DNA of 64,000 bases, from positions 62,001-126,000 of the forward strand of contig CAXBKQ010000009.1 in NCBI GenBank assembly GCA_963976435.1. Direction: 5' to 3'. The stretch comes from CAKZNE01 sp963976435. Lineage in GTDB: Bacteria > Bacteroidota > Bacteroidia > Flavobacteriales > Schleiferiaceae. Every line of letters starts with the position of its first letter. Position 1 is the stretch's first letter. A program made the position numbers and the translations under genes. Of the stretch, positions 35,134 to 43,801 are shown in pieces. The notes beneath the pieces were generated by a model. It saw only the letters and a list, made by a program, of their open reading frames with translations. It did no database searches and had not been told where the DNA came from.

Positions 35134-37588
35134 ACTCCAACATATTGCCAATGTATTAGGAAGCCAACTGTCCTTGGTAAATCCGGAATTAATAATTGAC
35201 GAACTTCTCCTAGATTCTCGAAAATATAATTTTGATAGTCAGGTTTTGTTTTTTGCCTTGAAAGGTGAAAACCATTTGGGAGAAGATTTTATTGAAGAAC
35301 TTTATGAAAAAGGACTTCGGAATTTTGTCCTTACAAAATTACCGTCCACAAGTCTGCCAGATGCGAATTTTATAGTAGTTGAAGATTGTAAACTTGCCTT
35401 GCAAAGTTTGGCAGCATATATCCGCAGAGAATATTTATCACAAGTTATTGCAGTTACTGGGAGCAATGGTAAAACGATAGTTAAGGAATGGCTTTATCAA
35501 CTTTTAAATGGGAAACTAAATATTGTAAAAAGCCCCAAAAGTTATAATTCCCAGGTAGGGGTCCCTTTATCCGTTTGGAGAAGTGAGGATGATAATGACT
35601 TGGGGATTTTTGAAGCAGGAATCAGCAAGCCTGGTGAAATGGTAAATTTAGAGGCCATCTTGAAACCTAATATTGGAATTTTCACCAATATAGGATCAGC
35701 TCATGATAAGTTTTTTGAGAATAGGGAGGAAAAAGCTAGTGAGAAATTAAAACTCTTCAGCAATTCCCAAAAAATAATTTTTTGTGAAGATTATCATCTC
35801 ATTAAAAAAGCTCTTGAAAAGTCAAAAATAAAAGCAGATGCACAGATTTCCTGGTCCCAAAAAAATTCCTCTGCCGATTTTTATGTTCAGCATAAAAATA
35901 TCCAAAAGGGAAATACCCTATTAAAGGCTATTTATAAGTCCAATGAATTGGAGCTTGAAATTCCATTTACTGATTCAGCCTCCCTTGAAAATGCAATACA
36001 CTGTTGGCTTTGTTGCTTGGAGATGAATTTTTCTCATTCTTGGATTCAAGAGAGGTTTAAGTTTCTCCAGCCCGTGGCAATGAGGCTAGAGCTTAAAGGA
36101 GCAAATCAAAATTCAATACTCATTAACGATTCCTATAATTCGGATGTAGAATCATTGGAAGTGGCATTGGATTTTCTAGACCAACAAACACAAAATCGTG
36201 AAAAGGTGTTAATTTTAAGCGATATACAGCATTCAGCACTGAGTCTTAAGGATTTATATTCTCAGGTAAATTCTTTGTTGGAAAAACACGGTGTAAAAAC
36301 CTGGTTTGGAATTGGTATGGAGCATGAAAAGGTTAAAACTTCTTTAGCAAGAATTACAAGAGCCTATTCAAATACAGAGGAATTTTTAAAAAACTTAAAT
36401 TCCCAAAACTGGGCCAATAAAGCCATATTAATAAAGGGAGCAAGGGATTTTAAATTTGAAAAAATTAGCCAAGCCTTAGAGACTAAATCTCATGAAACAG
36501 TTTTGGAAATTCACCTTTCCAGAGTGGTGGAAAATTTGAATTTTTTCAGAGCCAAATTAAATCCCAATGTGAAAATAATGGCTATGGTAAAAGCCTTTTC
36601 CTATGGTTCCGGAAGTTTTGAAATAGCCAGTCTATTGGAGTTTCACAAAATTGATTATTTATCTGTTGCCTATACGGATGAAGGAGTAGAATTAAGAAAG
36701 GCCGGAATAAGCACACCTATAATGGTGCTTAATTCTGAGCCAAGCTCCTTCTATGATATTATTGAGTATAATTTGGAGCCAGAAATTTTTAGTTTTAAAA
36801 ATTTGAAGGAATTTTCACAACTTGTAGAAAGAAGGGGTGAAACAGATTATCCCATCCATTTAAAATTGGATAGTGGTATGAAAAGGCTGGGTTTTCTGGA
36901 GCATGAGATGCCAAAATTGATGGAGACCTTGGCCACAAATAAGCTTCTCAAAGTGGCCAGTGTATTTTCTCATCTAGCCGCCTCAGACGATCCCAATCAT
37001 AAGGATTTTACTCTTGGCCAAATTGAAAAGTTTAAAAGCATGGCCAATCAATTGCAAAAAACTTTGAAATACAATATAGATTTCCACATCCTAAACTCCT
37101 CTGGAATTAGCAGTTATCCTGATGCTCAGTTTTCTATGGTTCGCCTAGGAATTGGATTGTATGGTATTAGTCCTTCCAAAAAGGAACAAAATGGCCTTAA
37201 TCCCATTTCGGAATTATATGCCAGTGTGAGCCAGGTAAAAAATGTAAAGAAGGGGGAAACAGTGGGTTATGGATTGAGTTATATTGCTCCTGAAGACCGA
37301 AAGATAGCGATCATTAGCCTTGGTTATGCTGATGGGTTTAGAAGGTCCTTGAGTAATGGCAAGGGAAGGGTTTATATCAATTCTAAATTCTATCCTGTGA
37401 TCGGAAAGGTGTGCATGGATATGACTATGGTGGATATATCCCAATCTGATATTAAAGAAGGGGATAGGGTAGAAATAATGGGTCCTAATATTTCGGTTTA
37501 TGAACTAGCAGAAAGAATGGATACTATTCCCTATGAAGTTCTCACTGGAATTTCTCAAAGAGTAAAAAGGGTATATTTTTTCGAGTGA
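35120..37588 (+). CDS. MurF-alanine racemase fusion
   Basis: 822-residue bifunctional peptidoglycan precursor enzyme. The N-terminal half (1-~455) is MurF, which adds D-Ala-D-Ala to UDP-MurNAc-tripeptide: P-loop TGSNGKTIVKEW near 113-124, SPKSYNSQVGVPLS and FTNIGSAHDKFF. The P-loop Thr is followed by Ile where stand-alone MurF has Thr-Thr. The C-terminal half (~458-822) is alanine racemase: PLP lysine K491 in MVKAFSYGSG, LKLDSGMKRLGF, RLGIGLYG and GYADGFRRSL, and MDMTMVDIS near the end. Fusion of D-Ala production and use is known in Bacteroidota. It starts within the tdk gene. Confidence 0.95.
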   Translation: MASLKLQHIANVLGSQLSLVNPELIIDELLLDSRKYNFDSQVLFFALKGENHLGEDFIEELYEKGLRNFVLTKLPSTSLPDANFIVVEDCKLALQSLAAYIRREYLSQVIAVTGSNGKTIVKEWLYQLLNGKLNIVKSPKSYNSQVGVPLSVWRSEDDNDLGIFEAGISKPGEMVNLEAILKPNIGIFTNIGSAHDKFFENREEKASEKLKLFSNSQKIIFCEDYHLIKKALEKSKIKADAQISWSQKNSSADFYVQHKNIQKGNTLLKAIYKSNELELEIPFTDSASLENAIHCWLCCLEMNFSHSWIQERFKFLQPVAMRLELKGANQNSILINDSYNSDVESLEVALDFLDQQTQNREKVLILSDIQHSALSLKDLYSQVNSLLEKHGVKTWFGIGMEHEKVKTSLARITRAYSNTEEFLKNLNSQNWANKAILIKGARDFKFEKISQALETKSHETVLEIHLSRVVENLNFFRAKLNPNVKIMAMVKAFSYGSGSFEIASLLEFHKIDYLSVAYTDEGVELRKAGISTPIMVLNSEPSSFYDIIEYNLEPEIFSFKNLKEFSQLVERRGETDYPIHLKLDSGMKRLGFLEHEMPKLMETLATNKLLKVASVFSHLAASDDPNHKDFTLGQIEKFKSMANQLQKTLKYNIDFHILNSSGISSYPDAQFSMVRLGIGLYGISPSKKEQNGLNPISELYASVSQVKNVKKGETVGYGLSYIAPEDRKIAIISLGYADGFRRSLSNGKGRVYINSKFYPVIGKVCMDMTMVDISQSDIKEGDRVEIMGPNISVYELAERMDTIPYEVLTGISQRVKRVYFFE

Positions 37589-37590
37589 GC

Positions 37591-38181
37591 CTAGGTTTGA
37601 CTGCTAGATTTTATCCATTTTGGAACTGGAGGAGGATTAAAATTTTCCATGGCTTCAAACAGTTTGTCTAAACTCTTATGTGCCAATATTAGTTCCATAT
37701 TTGCCTGGTTTAAAAAACCTTCGGTATTCATTTTTTTGATAAACTCAAGAAGAGAGTCAAAATATGAATTGATATTATAGAGGCCAATAGGCTTTTGGTG
37801 TAGCCCTAGTTGACTCCAGGTAAGCATTTCAAATAATTCATCTAAAGTACCAAATCCACCTGGGAGGGTTAGCACCGCATCGCTTAATTCATGCATTATC
37901 ATTTTCCGTTCATGCATGCTGTTGGTGGAAATAATCTCACTAAGTTCAGGATGAGCGATTTCCTTAGTTTTTAAAAATTCTGGTAAAACTCCAACAACAC
38001 GGCCATGATGGTCTAGCGAGCCTTGAGCAATAGCCCCCATTATTCCAATTTTTGCTCCTCCATAAATAAGTTCAATATTGGATGCTGCCAAAAATTTTCC
38101 CAATTCATAGGCTGCCTCATAAAATCGCGGGTTTTCCCCTGAGCTAGAACCGCAAAAAACTTCGATACTTTTTATTTTCAT
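37591..38181 (-). CDS. LOG family / TIGR00730 Rossmann-fold protein
   Basis: 196 residues. Motifs are FCGSSSGENP at the N-terminus, YGGAKIGIMGAIAQGSLD (about 41-58) and the hallmark PGGFGTLDELFEMLTW (about 105-120). The family includes the plant LOG enzymes, nucleoside 5'-monophosphate phosphoribohydrolases that release free cytokinin base from the riboside monophosphate. In bacteria the natural substrate is mostly untested; AMP hydrolysis has been shown for some. It converges on murF-alr with a 2-nt gap and no visible terminator. Confidence 0.9.
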   Translation of the reverse strand: MKIKSIEVFCGSSSGENPRFYEAAYELGKFLAASNIELIYGGAKIGIMGAIAQGSLDHHGRVVGVLPEFLKTKEIAHPELSEIISTNSMHERKMIMHELSDAVLTLPGGFGTLDELFEMLTWSQLGLHQKPIGLYNINSYFDSLLEFIKKMNTEGFLNQANMELILAHKSLDKLFEAMENFNPPPVPKWIKSSSQT

Positions 38182-38189
38182 AATTAAAC

Positions 38190-38220
38190 TAAAAGAAAAC
38201 CCCCACCATGGGTGAGGGTT
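38190..38220 (-). terminator. Terminator of the M1 aminopeptidase gene
   Basis: AACCCCCACC-ATG-GGTGAGGGTT pairs over 10 bp with one mismatch; on the minus strand it is followed by TTCTTTTAG. It lies 21 nt after the M1 gene stop. Confidence 0.75.
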
Positions 38221-38241
38221 TAAAATTGATCTTTTCGATTA

Positions 38242-40128
38242 TTAGGATTTCAATAATTCATCCATAGTATCCCGAGCCACGGCATGGTAATTTGGTCGTG
38301 CCTTTTCATAAATACTTATTGCCATATCCTTTTTGCCACTTTCTATCAATGCTTTATAGGTAGGAGTTAAGAATTTTCTTCTTCCAACATTAATTAAAAA
38401 GTCCTCTACTTTTGGATAAACAGCTTCGTAGTTATTGCGAATGGTGGGTTGAAACCAAGCGGCAGAAATTTCACTATTGCCACTCTGAGTAAATCCATAG
38501 GCGGCATCAAGCGTAGCTAATTTTTTTTGGCCAATTCCTTCCGGTAGGTGGTTGATAAAATGCAACCATTCGTGGGTGGTCCATTTGTCTGTTGTTTCCT
38601 TAGCGGGAAGATTTCCACTGCTCATAAACCCCTCAAGTTCGGCGTCTACTAAAACAAATCTATCGGACTTTACCTCTGGGATATTCTTAGGTATTCCTTG
38701 TTCATATACCCAATTGTCTATTCCTAGGCTGTCTGCCTGCCCTTCTACCAATAAATTACTTTTTAGATAATCTAGGAAACGTTCAGTATCCATTACTTGG
38801 AATTTGAAAGTTTCAAAATAATTTTTCAAAAAGGAATCAAACTTTTCTCTACCTACCTCTTCTTCAATATTTCTTAGGAAGAAATAGCCTTTGTCATAAG
38901 GGATTGAAGTAAGTCCGTCATCAGGGTTTCTGCCGGTTAGGTCTAGTTTAAGTTTGGTGTCATTTGGCACATTTTTCATCATGCTATGCGCTTCATGCAT
39001 TAATCCATCTTTTGCCAAACTAGCAAGCATTTCAGAATAATCTCTACCATATAGAGCTTCCATAATTCGGTGTTCAAAATATACTGTGAAACCTTCGTTT
39101 AGCCAGAAATCATCCCAGGTAGAATTGGTTACCAAATTACCACTCCAGCTATGAGCAAGCTCATGAGCAACTAAGCTCACCAGTGACTGATCACCAGCTA
39201 GGATTGTGGGTGTTGCGAAGGTTAACCTTGGATTTTCCATTCCTCCAAATGGGAAGGAAGGGGGAAGGACAATAATATCGTATCTATCCCAAGCGTATTT
39301 TCCATAAAGTCCTTCAGCAGCTTGAACCATATTTTCCAAATCTTCAAATTCATAAACCGCTTTGTCTAATACACTTGGTTCTGCATAAACACCAGTTCTT
39401 TCGCTAATGGGTTTAAAAATAATATCCCCTGCAGAAAGAGCCATCAAATAAGATGGGATGGGTTGTTCCATTTTAAAATTATAAATCCCAGTTTCATTCT
39501 TTTCTTGAGGATTATCGGCACTCATCAAGGCGAGCATTCCCGCAGGAACTTTAACCTCTGCATCATAAGTATACCTCACCCCTGGGCCATCTTGGCAAGG
39601 AATCCAGGTTCTTGCTAAAATAGCCTGTGATTGAGTAAATAGGAATGGAATTTTTTTACCGGCTGTTTGACTGGGGTCTAGCCACTGAAGAGCTTTAGCT
39701 TGTTCTCCGGTTTGGTATTCTATACTAACCTGTTTGGCACCTGAGGGAATATCAATGGTTAGTGGAGAACCCATTTCTTCGTCGAAATCACCAATGCTAA
39801 ATGTAGCTTCATTATAATCAACACTTACACTATTAATCCTTAGCCCGTAAATATCAAAAACTATATTACTAGCATCCGAAGATGTTTCTATATCCCAATT
39901 TGCCGTGCCTTTTATTTGCTTGTTTTCAAAATCTACAAAAGCATTCCAATTTAAATGTTTTACAATGGCCTGATTTGGCTCCGCATAGGAATGTGGATCA
40001 TTTACATATTTTGGGCTCATTTTTTCGTCTTCAATTGTTTCTGTACTACTTGTGTTTGTGCTATTGTTGCAGGAAAATAACAGCAAGCTTGCTGTAATTG
40101 CTGGAAACAGTATAAATTTGTATTTCAT
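38242..40128 (-). CDS. M1 family aminopeptidase, lipoprotein
   Basis: 628 residues from the ATG at 40128, chosen because it begins at a lipoprotein signal peptide with lipobox LFSC; an 11-codon longer frame hides it. The zinc site is intact: H322-E323-L-A-H326 with E345 in WLNEGF. GGMENPRLTF (exopeptidase motif) lies before it. The C-terminal helical domain after ~residue 480 is as in leukotriene A4 hydrolase-type M1 enzymes. It would remove N-terminal residues from peptides outside the inner membrane, probably for nutrient uptake. Confidence 0.93.
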   Translation of the reverse strand: MKYKFILFPAITASLLLFSCNNSTNTSSTETIEDEKMSPKYVNDPHSYAEPNQAIVKHLNWNAFVDFENKQIKGTANWDIETSSDASNIVFDIYGLRINSVSVDYNEATFSIGDFDEEMGSPLTIDIPSGAKQVSIEYQTGEQAKALQWLDPSQTAGKKIPFLFTQSQAILARTWIPCQDGPGVRYTYDAEVKVPAGMLALMSADNPQEKNETGIYNFKMEQPIPSYLMALSAGDIIFKPISERTGVYAEPSVLDKAVYEFEDLENMVQAAEGLYGKYAWDRYDIIVLPPSFPFGGMENPRLTFATPTILAGDQSLVSLVAHELAHSWSGNLVTNSTWDDFWLNEGFTVYFEHRIMEALYGRDYSEMLASLAKDGLMHEAHSMMKNVPNDTKLKLDLTGRNPDDGLTSIPYDKGYFFLRNIEEEVGREKFDSFLKNYFETFKFQVMDTERFLDYLKSNLLVEGQADSLGIDNWVYEQGIPKNIPEVKSDRFVLVDAELEGFMSSGNLPAKETTDKWTTHEWLHFINHLPEGIGQKKLATLDAAYGFTQSGNSEISAAWFQPTIRNNYEAVYPKVEDFLINVGRRKFLTPTYKALIESGKKDMAISIYEKARPNYHAVARDTMDELLKS

Positions 40129-40172
40129 TGTGCTTGAACTTTTAGAGCTGCAATATTGCAAATATTTTGAGG

Positions 40173-40532
40173 ATGAACATATTCATTAAAATAATAATTA
40201 ATACCCTGGCCATATTTATTACGGCTTGGTTGCTCGGCGATGCTGTTATTCTAAATAGTATAATTGCGGCTATTTGGGTGGCTTTGGCCCTTAGTGTTTT
40301 TAATGTAACCTTAAAACCTTTGCTTATACTACTTACCCTGCCAGCAACTATTTTTAGCTTTGGCCTTTTTCTTTTTGTAATAAACGCCTTGCTAATAATG
40401 GCAGCGGATCATTTGGTTGATGGCTTTGCAGTTTTGAATTTTGGTTGGGCCTTACTTTTTAGTTTGATATTATCGCTGGTGAATTCCTTTTTAGTAAAAC
40501 TTGGAAAACCAAAATCCCAGAGATCTCGATAA
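40173..40532 (+). CDS. Phage-holin superfamily IV / YvlD-like membrane protein
   Basis: 120-codon frame from the ATG at 40173 (a TTG two codons upstream is less likely). Four membrane helices (about 5-25, 29-50, 54-80, 90-112). LSVFNVTLKPLLILLTLPAT and FGLFLFVINALLI are typical of Pfam 'Mycobacterial 4 TMS phage holin', a widespread chromosomal family (YvlD) not linked to phage here. Function unknown. Its stop abuts the stop of the next minus-strand gene with no gap. Confidence 0.85.
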   Translation: MNIFIKIIINTLAIFITAWLLGDAVILNSIIAAIWVALALSVFNVTLKPLLILLTLPATIFSFGLFLFVINALLIMAADHLVDGFAVLNFGWALLFSLILSLVNSFLVKLGKPKSQRSR

Positions 40533-40883
40533 TTAGATTAAAGTCTCTCGAACTTTTTTGGGAAGGGTTTTTACCACTTCATCATAGGAATGATCTATCC
40601 ACTCTAAAATTATTTCATCGGAAATACTAGCATCTACAATAATGGTATTCCAATGTTTTTTACTCATATGATAGCCTGGAATTACACCATCATATTCCTC
40701 CCTAAGCTGGATGGCTTTTTCCGGTTCACATTTGAGGTTGATTCTAAAATCCTCAGGTTTTAAACCAGTGAGGGCAAACATTTTGTTGCAAACTTTAAAG
40801 ACCAAAGTATTATTGTCAAAAGGAAAGCTTTCGCTTACTTCAGGTTTAGCTAAACAGTATTCTCTGAAACTTTCTATATTCAT
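40533..40883 (-). CDS. MmcQ/YjbR family protein
   Basis: 116 residues. MNIESFREYCLAKPEVSESFPFD, LVFKVCNKMFAL and the C-terminal GYHMSKKHWNTIIVD, WIDHSYDEVVKTLPKK are family signatures. YjbR has a fold like the C-terminal domain of MotA/CyaY and is annotated as DNA-binding from structure; the true role is not established. Single gene, compactly packed against the 4-TM gene. Confidence 0.9.
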   Translation of the reverse strand: MNIESFREYCLAKPEVSESFPFDNNTLVFKVCNKMFALTGLKPEDFRINLKCEPEKAIQLREEYDGVIPGYHMSKKHWNTIIVDASISDEIILEWIDHSYDEVVKTLPKKVRETLI

Positions 40884-40969
40884 TTTATGTGCAGGCTATT
40901 AGATTCGAATTTGCAATATTCTTTTTATTGCCATCTAATTTAATCCAAAAAAGAAAGTGGAAAATGATT

Positions 40970-41716
40970 TTAGGACTGAGAAATTTCCTTTAAGAATTCA
41001 TCGGGATTCATAGCATTGTCTACATTAAAATCACCAATTTTTGTTCTTCTTAATTCACTGAGGTGGGCTCCGGAATTTAAGGCTTTCCCAATATCATGAG
41101 CAAGGCTTCGTATATAAGTTCCTTTGCTGCATTTTACTCTAAAGTCTATCCTGTGATTGTCTTTCAGGCTAAGTTCTAATTCCATTATTTCAATGGACCT
41201 GCTTTTCATTTCAATGCTTTCTCCTCGTCTCGCAGCTTCATAGGCTTTTTCTCCATCCTTTTTTATTGCAGAGAATACCGGAGGTATTTGTTCAATACTA
41301 CCAAGGAACTGTCCTTTAATACTGTCTACTAAAGATTGATTGATATGGTCAACTGGAAAATTATGGTCTATTTGAGTTTCTAGATCGTAGCTAGGGGTGC
41401 TAGCTCCCAATTGGATGCTGCCTGTATATTCCTTGGGCAAGCCCATATACTCATTAATTTTTTTGGTAAAACGACCGGTACAAATAATAAGCAGCCCGGT
41501 GGCTAAAGGATCTAAAGTTCCTGCATGGCCAACCTTTATTTTTCGGATATTATATTCCTTTCGGATATTGTAACGAATCTTGTTTACAGCATCGAAGGAT
41601 GTCCAGGTAAGAGGTTTATCAATTAATAATACCTGACCATTTAGGAAATAATCGGCGCTGTAGGAATTTGTCAAAGGATTACAGAGGCTATAGAGAATAT
41701 ACCAATCGCGAAGCAA
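40970..41716 (-). CDS. truB: tRNA pseudouridine(55) synthase
   Basis: Isomerises U55 in the T-loop of tRNAs. 248 residues. GQVLLIDKPLTWTSFDAVNKI (in part), the catalytic Asp in GHAGTLDPLATGLL (about 64-77) and KEYTGSIQLG, GTYIRSLAHDIG are diagnostic. The only ATG (41714-41716) gives a ~25-residue leader before the conserved domain and overlaps uppP by 46 nt; a non-ATG start closer to SADYFLNGQ is possible. Last gene of the ftsX-DUF3098-uppP-truB cluster, an order seen across Bacteroidota. Confidence 0.94.
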   Translation of the reverse strand: MLRDWYILYSLCNPLTNSYSADYFLNGQVLLIDKPLTWTSFDAVNKIRYNIRKEYNIRKIKVGHAGTLDPLATGLLIICTGRFTKKINEYMGLPKEYTGSIQLGASTPSYDLETQIDHNFPVDHINQSLVDSIKGQFLGSIEQIPPVFSAIKKDGEKAYEAARRGESIEMKSRSIEIMELELSLKDNHRIDFRVKCSKGTYIRSLAHDIGKALNSGAHLSELRRTKIGDFNVDNAMNPDEFLKEISQS

Positions 41717-42462
41717 TAAAGGGCAAAAAAGTTAAGATTGAATTTTTTTACAATATCAATCATCCAATTACAAGCCCAAAGTCCGGTAATAAAAGCTGCC
41801 CCAAAAGCCAATAGCAAATTCATAGAATCCGCAGTTCCAGAACTTAAGGCACCATCCATAATATCTTTTAAGATTTTACCAAAAATTAGTGGTACTACCA
41901 TCAAAAATGAAAATCGTGCAGCCTTTTCTCGATCTACTTTTAAGAGTACAGAGGTGGAAATAGTGGCTCCACTTCTACTTATTCCGGGAAGAATTGCAAT
42001 GGCTTGTGCAATTCCGATAATGATGGCATCTTTTCTTGAAACTTCGCGTTTTCCAGGTTTAGCATTATTGGCAAAAAACAATAAAAATCCAGTTACTAAA
42101 AGCATGGCTCCAACCAATAGAACATTTCCTGTAAATAAATTTTCAATTTGCTCTTCAAATAATAGTCCAACCAAGGCCGCTGGAATCATTGAAATTACAA
42201 TTCTCAAGCTAAACTGGAATTCCTCATTAGACTTGAATTTGAAAAGACCTTTAACAATATGAATAACTTCGTGGCGGTAAATAACCATGGTAGCCAATGC
42301 GGTTGCGAAATGCACCACTACGGTAAACATCATACCTTCCTCAGGAACGCTATTGTCTCCTAAAAGGTGTTTGGCAAGTTCAAGGTGACCACTACTACTT
42401 ACAGGTAGAAATTCTGTAAGACCTTGAATGATTCCAAGGATAATAGCTTCTATTTTATTCAT
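41671..42462 (-). CDS. uppP: Undecaprenyl-diphosphate phosphatase
   Basis: Recycles undecaprenyl diphosphate to the lipid carrier for peptidoglycan and surface glycans. 263 residues with about eight membrane helices. The two conserved loops are GLTEFLPVSSSGHLELA (about 14-30) and AIAILPGISRSGATIS (about 154-169), with the catalytic E and R residues. Overlaps DUF3098 by 8 nt upstream and truB by 46 nt downstream, so it is co-transcribed. Historically called BacA, linked to bacitracin resistance. Confidence 0.96.
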   Translation of the reverse strand: MNKIEAIILGIIQGLTEFLPVSSSGHLELAKHLLGDNSVPEEGMMFTVVVHFATALATMVIYRHEVIHIVKGLFKFKSNEEFQFSLRIVISMIPAALVGLLFEEQIENLFTGNVLLVGAMLLVTGFLLFFANNAKPGKREVSRKDAIIIGIAQAIAILPGISRSGATISTSVLLKVDREKAARFSFLMVVPLIFGKILKDIMDGALSSGTADSMNLLLAFGAAFITGLWACNWMIDIVKKFNLNFFALYCFAIGIFSIASVIL

Positions 42463-42694
42463 CTCCTGGTTTTGACATTATAGCAAAAACTTCTACTAAA
42501 AGGCCGGCTAAGATAAAAATTGGTGCCCAAATGAGCCTTTGAGGTGAAAATATTTCGGGATTGAAAACATTTGGATCATCACTTCCTCCACCAATCATTA
42601 GAATATAACCGATAGTCATAAGTACAACTCCAACAACCATTAATAGGTAGTTTTTCTTTCCAAAAACAAAATTCTGCTTTTCCATAATCGTCAA
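42455..42694 (-). CDS. DUF3098 small membrane protein
   Basis: 79 residues with two membrane helices (about 15-35 and 52-70) and the pattern FGKKNYLLM...GYILMIGGGSDDPNVFNPEIFSPQR, typical of DUF3098. The family is confined to Bacteroidota and sits between ftsX and uppP, as here, with overlaps at both ends (4 nt with ftsX). Its function is unknown; the constant position suggests a link to cell division or envelope lipid cycling. Confidence 0.88.
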   Translation of the reverse strand: MTIMEKQNFVFGKKNYLLMVVGVVLMTIGYILMIGGGSDDPNVFNPEIFSPQRLIWAPIFILAGLLVEVFAIMSKPGDE

Positions 42695-43569
42695 AAATAT
42701 AGTTGATCTGTTTTTAATTTCAGATACTTTTTAAGGGCAAAAAAGGTACATGTCATGGAGATAAATATCCCCATTATTAATACTCCTGCAAACAAAATGG
42801 CAATTAGTTTACTATCGTTCATTACCGCCACATCAGGATAGGTATTAATAGTATAATACAAAAGGCCAAAAATAAATGAACAAGCAATGATACCACCAAT
42901 TAATCCATGTTGGAAACTCCTCCAAATAAAGGGTCTCTGGATAAATGTTTTGTTGGCTCCTACCAATTGCATAGTTTTAATTAAAAACCTTTTGGAATAA
43001 ATAGATAGTCTTATAGAACTATTAATTAAACCAATGGCTATTAAACTGAGCAATATGCACCCAACAATTAAAATAAGTCCTATTCTTTCGATATTATCGT
43101 TCATCAACTGGATGAGCGGTTTGTCGTAGACAACTTCACTAACTAAATTATTTGCTGCAAACTCCTGTTCTAGCTCCTTTAATTTTTCTGGAATTACAAA
43201 TTCTGCTTTGAGTTTTAATTCAATGGTGTTTAGGAGGGGGTTATATCCTAAAAATTCAATAAAATCCTCTTCTAGTTCGAGTTTCAATTCTTCTGCCGCT
43301 TCCTCTTTGGAAATATATTCGCTTCCTTTTACATATTCAGATAAATCCAAACTTTTTTGAAATTGTTTTACCTCCACCTCTGAAGCATCATCCTTCAAAA
43401 GTAAATTAATAGCGAAATTTTCTTTTACTTCTTTTGATATACTCTCGGCATTGAGCAGGAGTAAGCCGAACAATCCTAGAACAAAAAGTACCAAGGAAAT
43501 ACTTATTACCACAGAGGCATAAGAGGATCTTAACCTTCTTCGAGTATATTTTTCAGGATTGTTTGCCAT
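42691..43569 (-). CDS. ftsX: Cell division protein FtsX
   Basis: 292-residue permease-like subunit of the FtsEX complex, which controls peptidoglycan hydrolases at the division site. A cytoplasmic N-terminus (RRRLRSSYASV), TM1 at about 17-40, a large periplasmic domain (about 45-165), then three helices (about 170-190, 220-240, 262-285) follow the FtsX plan. ftsE is not adjacent, as is usual in Bacteroidota. Starts the ftsX-DUF3098-uppP-truB operon. Confidence 0.93.
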   Translation of the reverse strand: MANNPEKYTRRRLRSSYASVVISISLVLFVLGLFGLLLLNAESISKEVKENFAINLLLKDDASEVEVKQFQKSLDLSEYVKGSEYISKEEAAEELKLELEEDFIEFLGYNPLLNTIELKLKAEFVIPEKLKELEQEFAANNLVSEVVYDKPLIQLMNDNIERIGLILIVGCILLSLIAIGLINSSIRLSIYSKRFLIKTMQLVGANKTFIQRPFIWRSFQHGLIGGIIACSFIFGLLYYTINTYPDVAVMNDSKLIAILFAGVLIMGIFISMTCTFFALKKYLKLKTDQLYF

Positions 43570-43801
43570 TTTTCTTTTATGGACGGCTAAATTAATAAAA
43601 AATGATCCGCTACAATTTAATAATGTCGTTAATGAAATCTAAAAAGGATTTCGAGAATAATAAGCCTTTGTTAAAGATTCTTAAGTCCCTTAAATTATCG
43701 GATAAGATTTTAACAAATCTATCTTAACAGAAAGATCTTAAAGGACATATTTGACTGGGCAACAATGCTATTTTAGCCTTACTAACAAAACTCTACTAAT
43801 A

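Noticed and set aside
40173..40532. Phage holin as sign of a prophage
   Set aside because: The family is a common chromosomal one (YvlD-like) and no phage gene is nearby.
41738..42262. 174-codon plus-strand frame
   Set aside because: Antisense to uppP; no family features.
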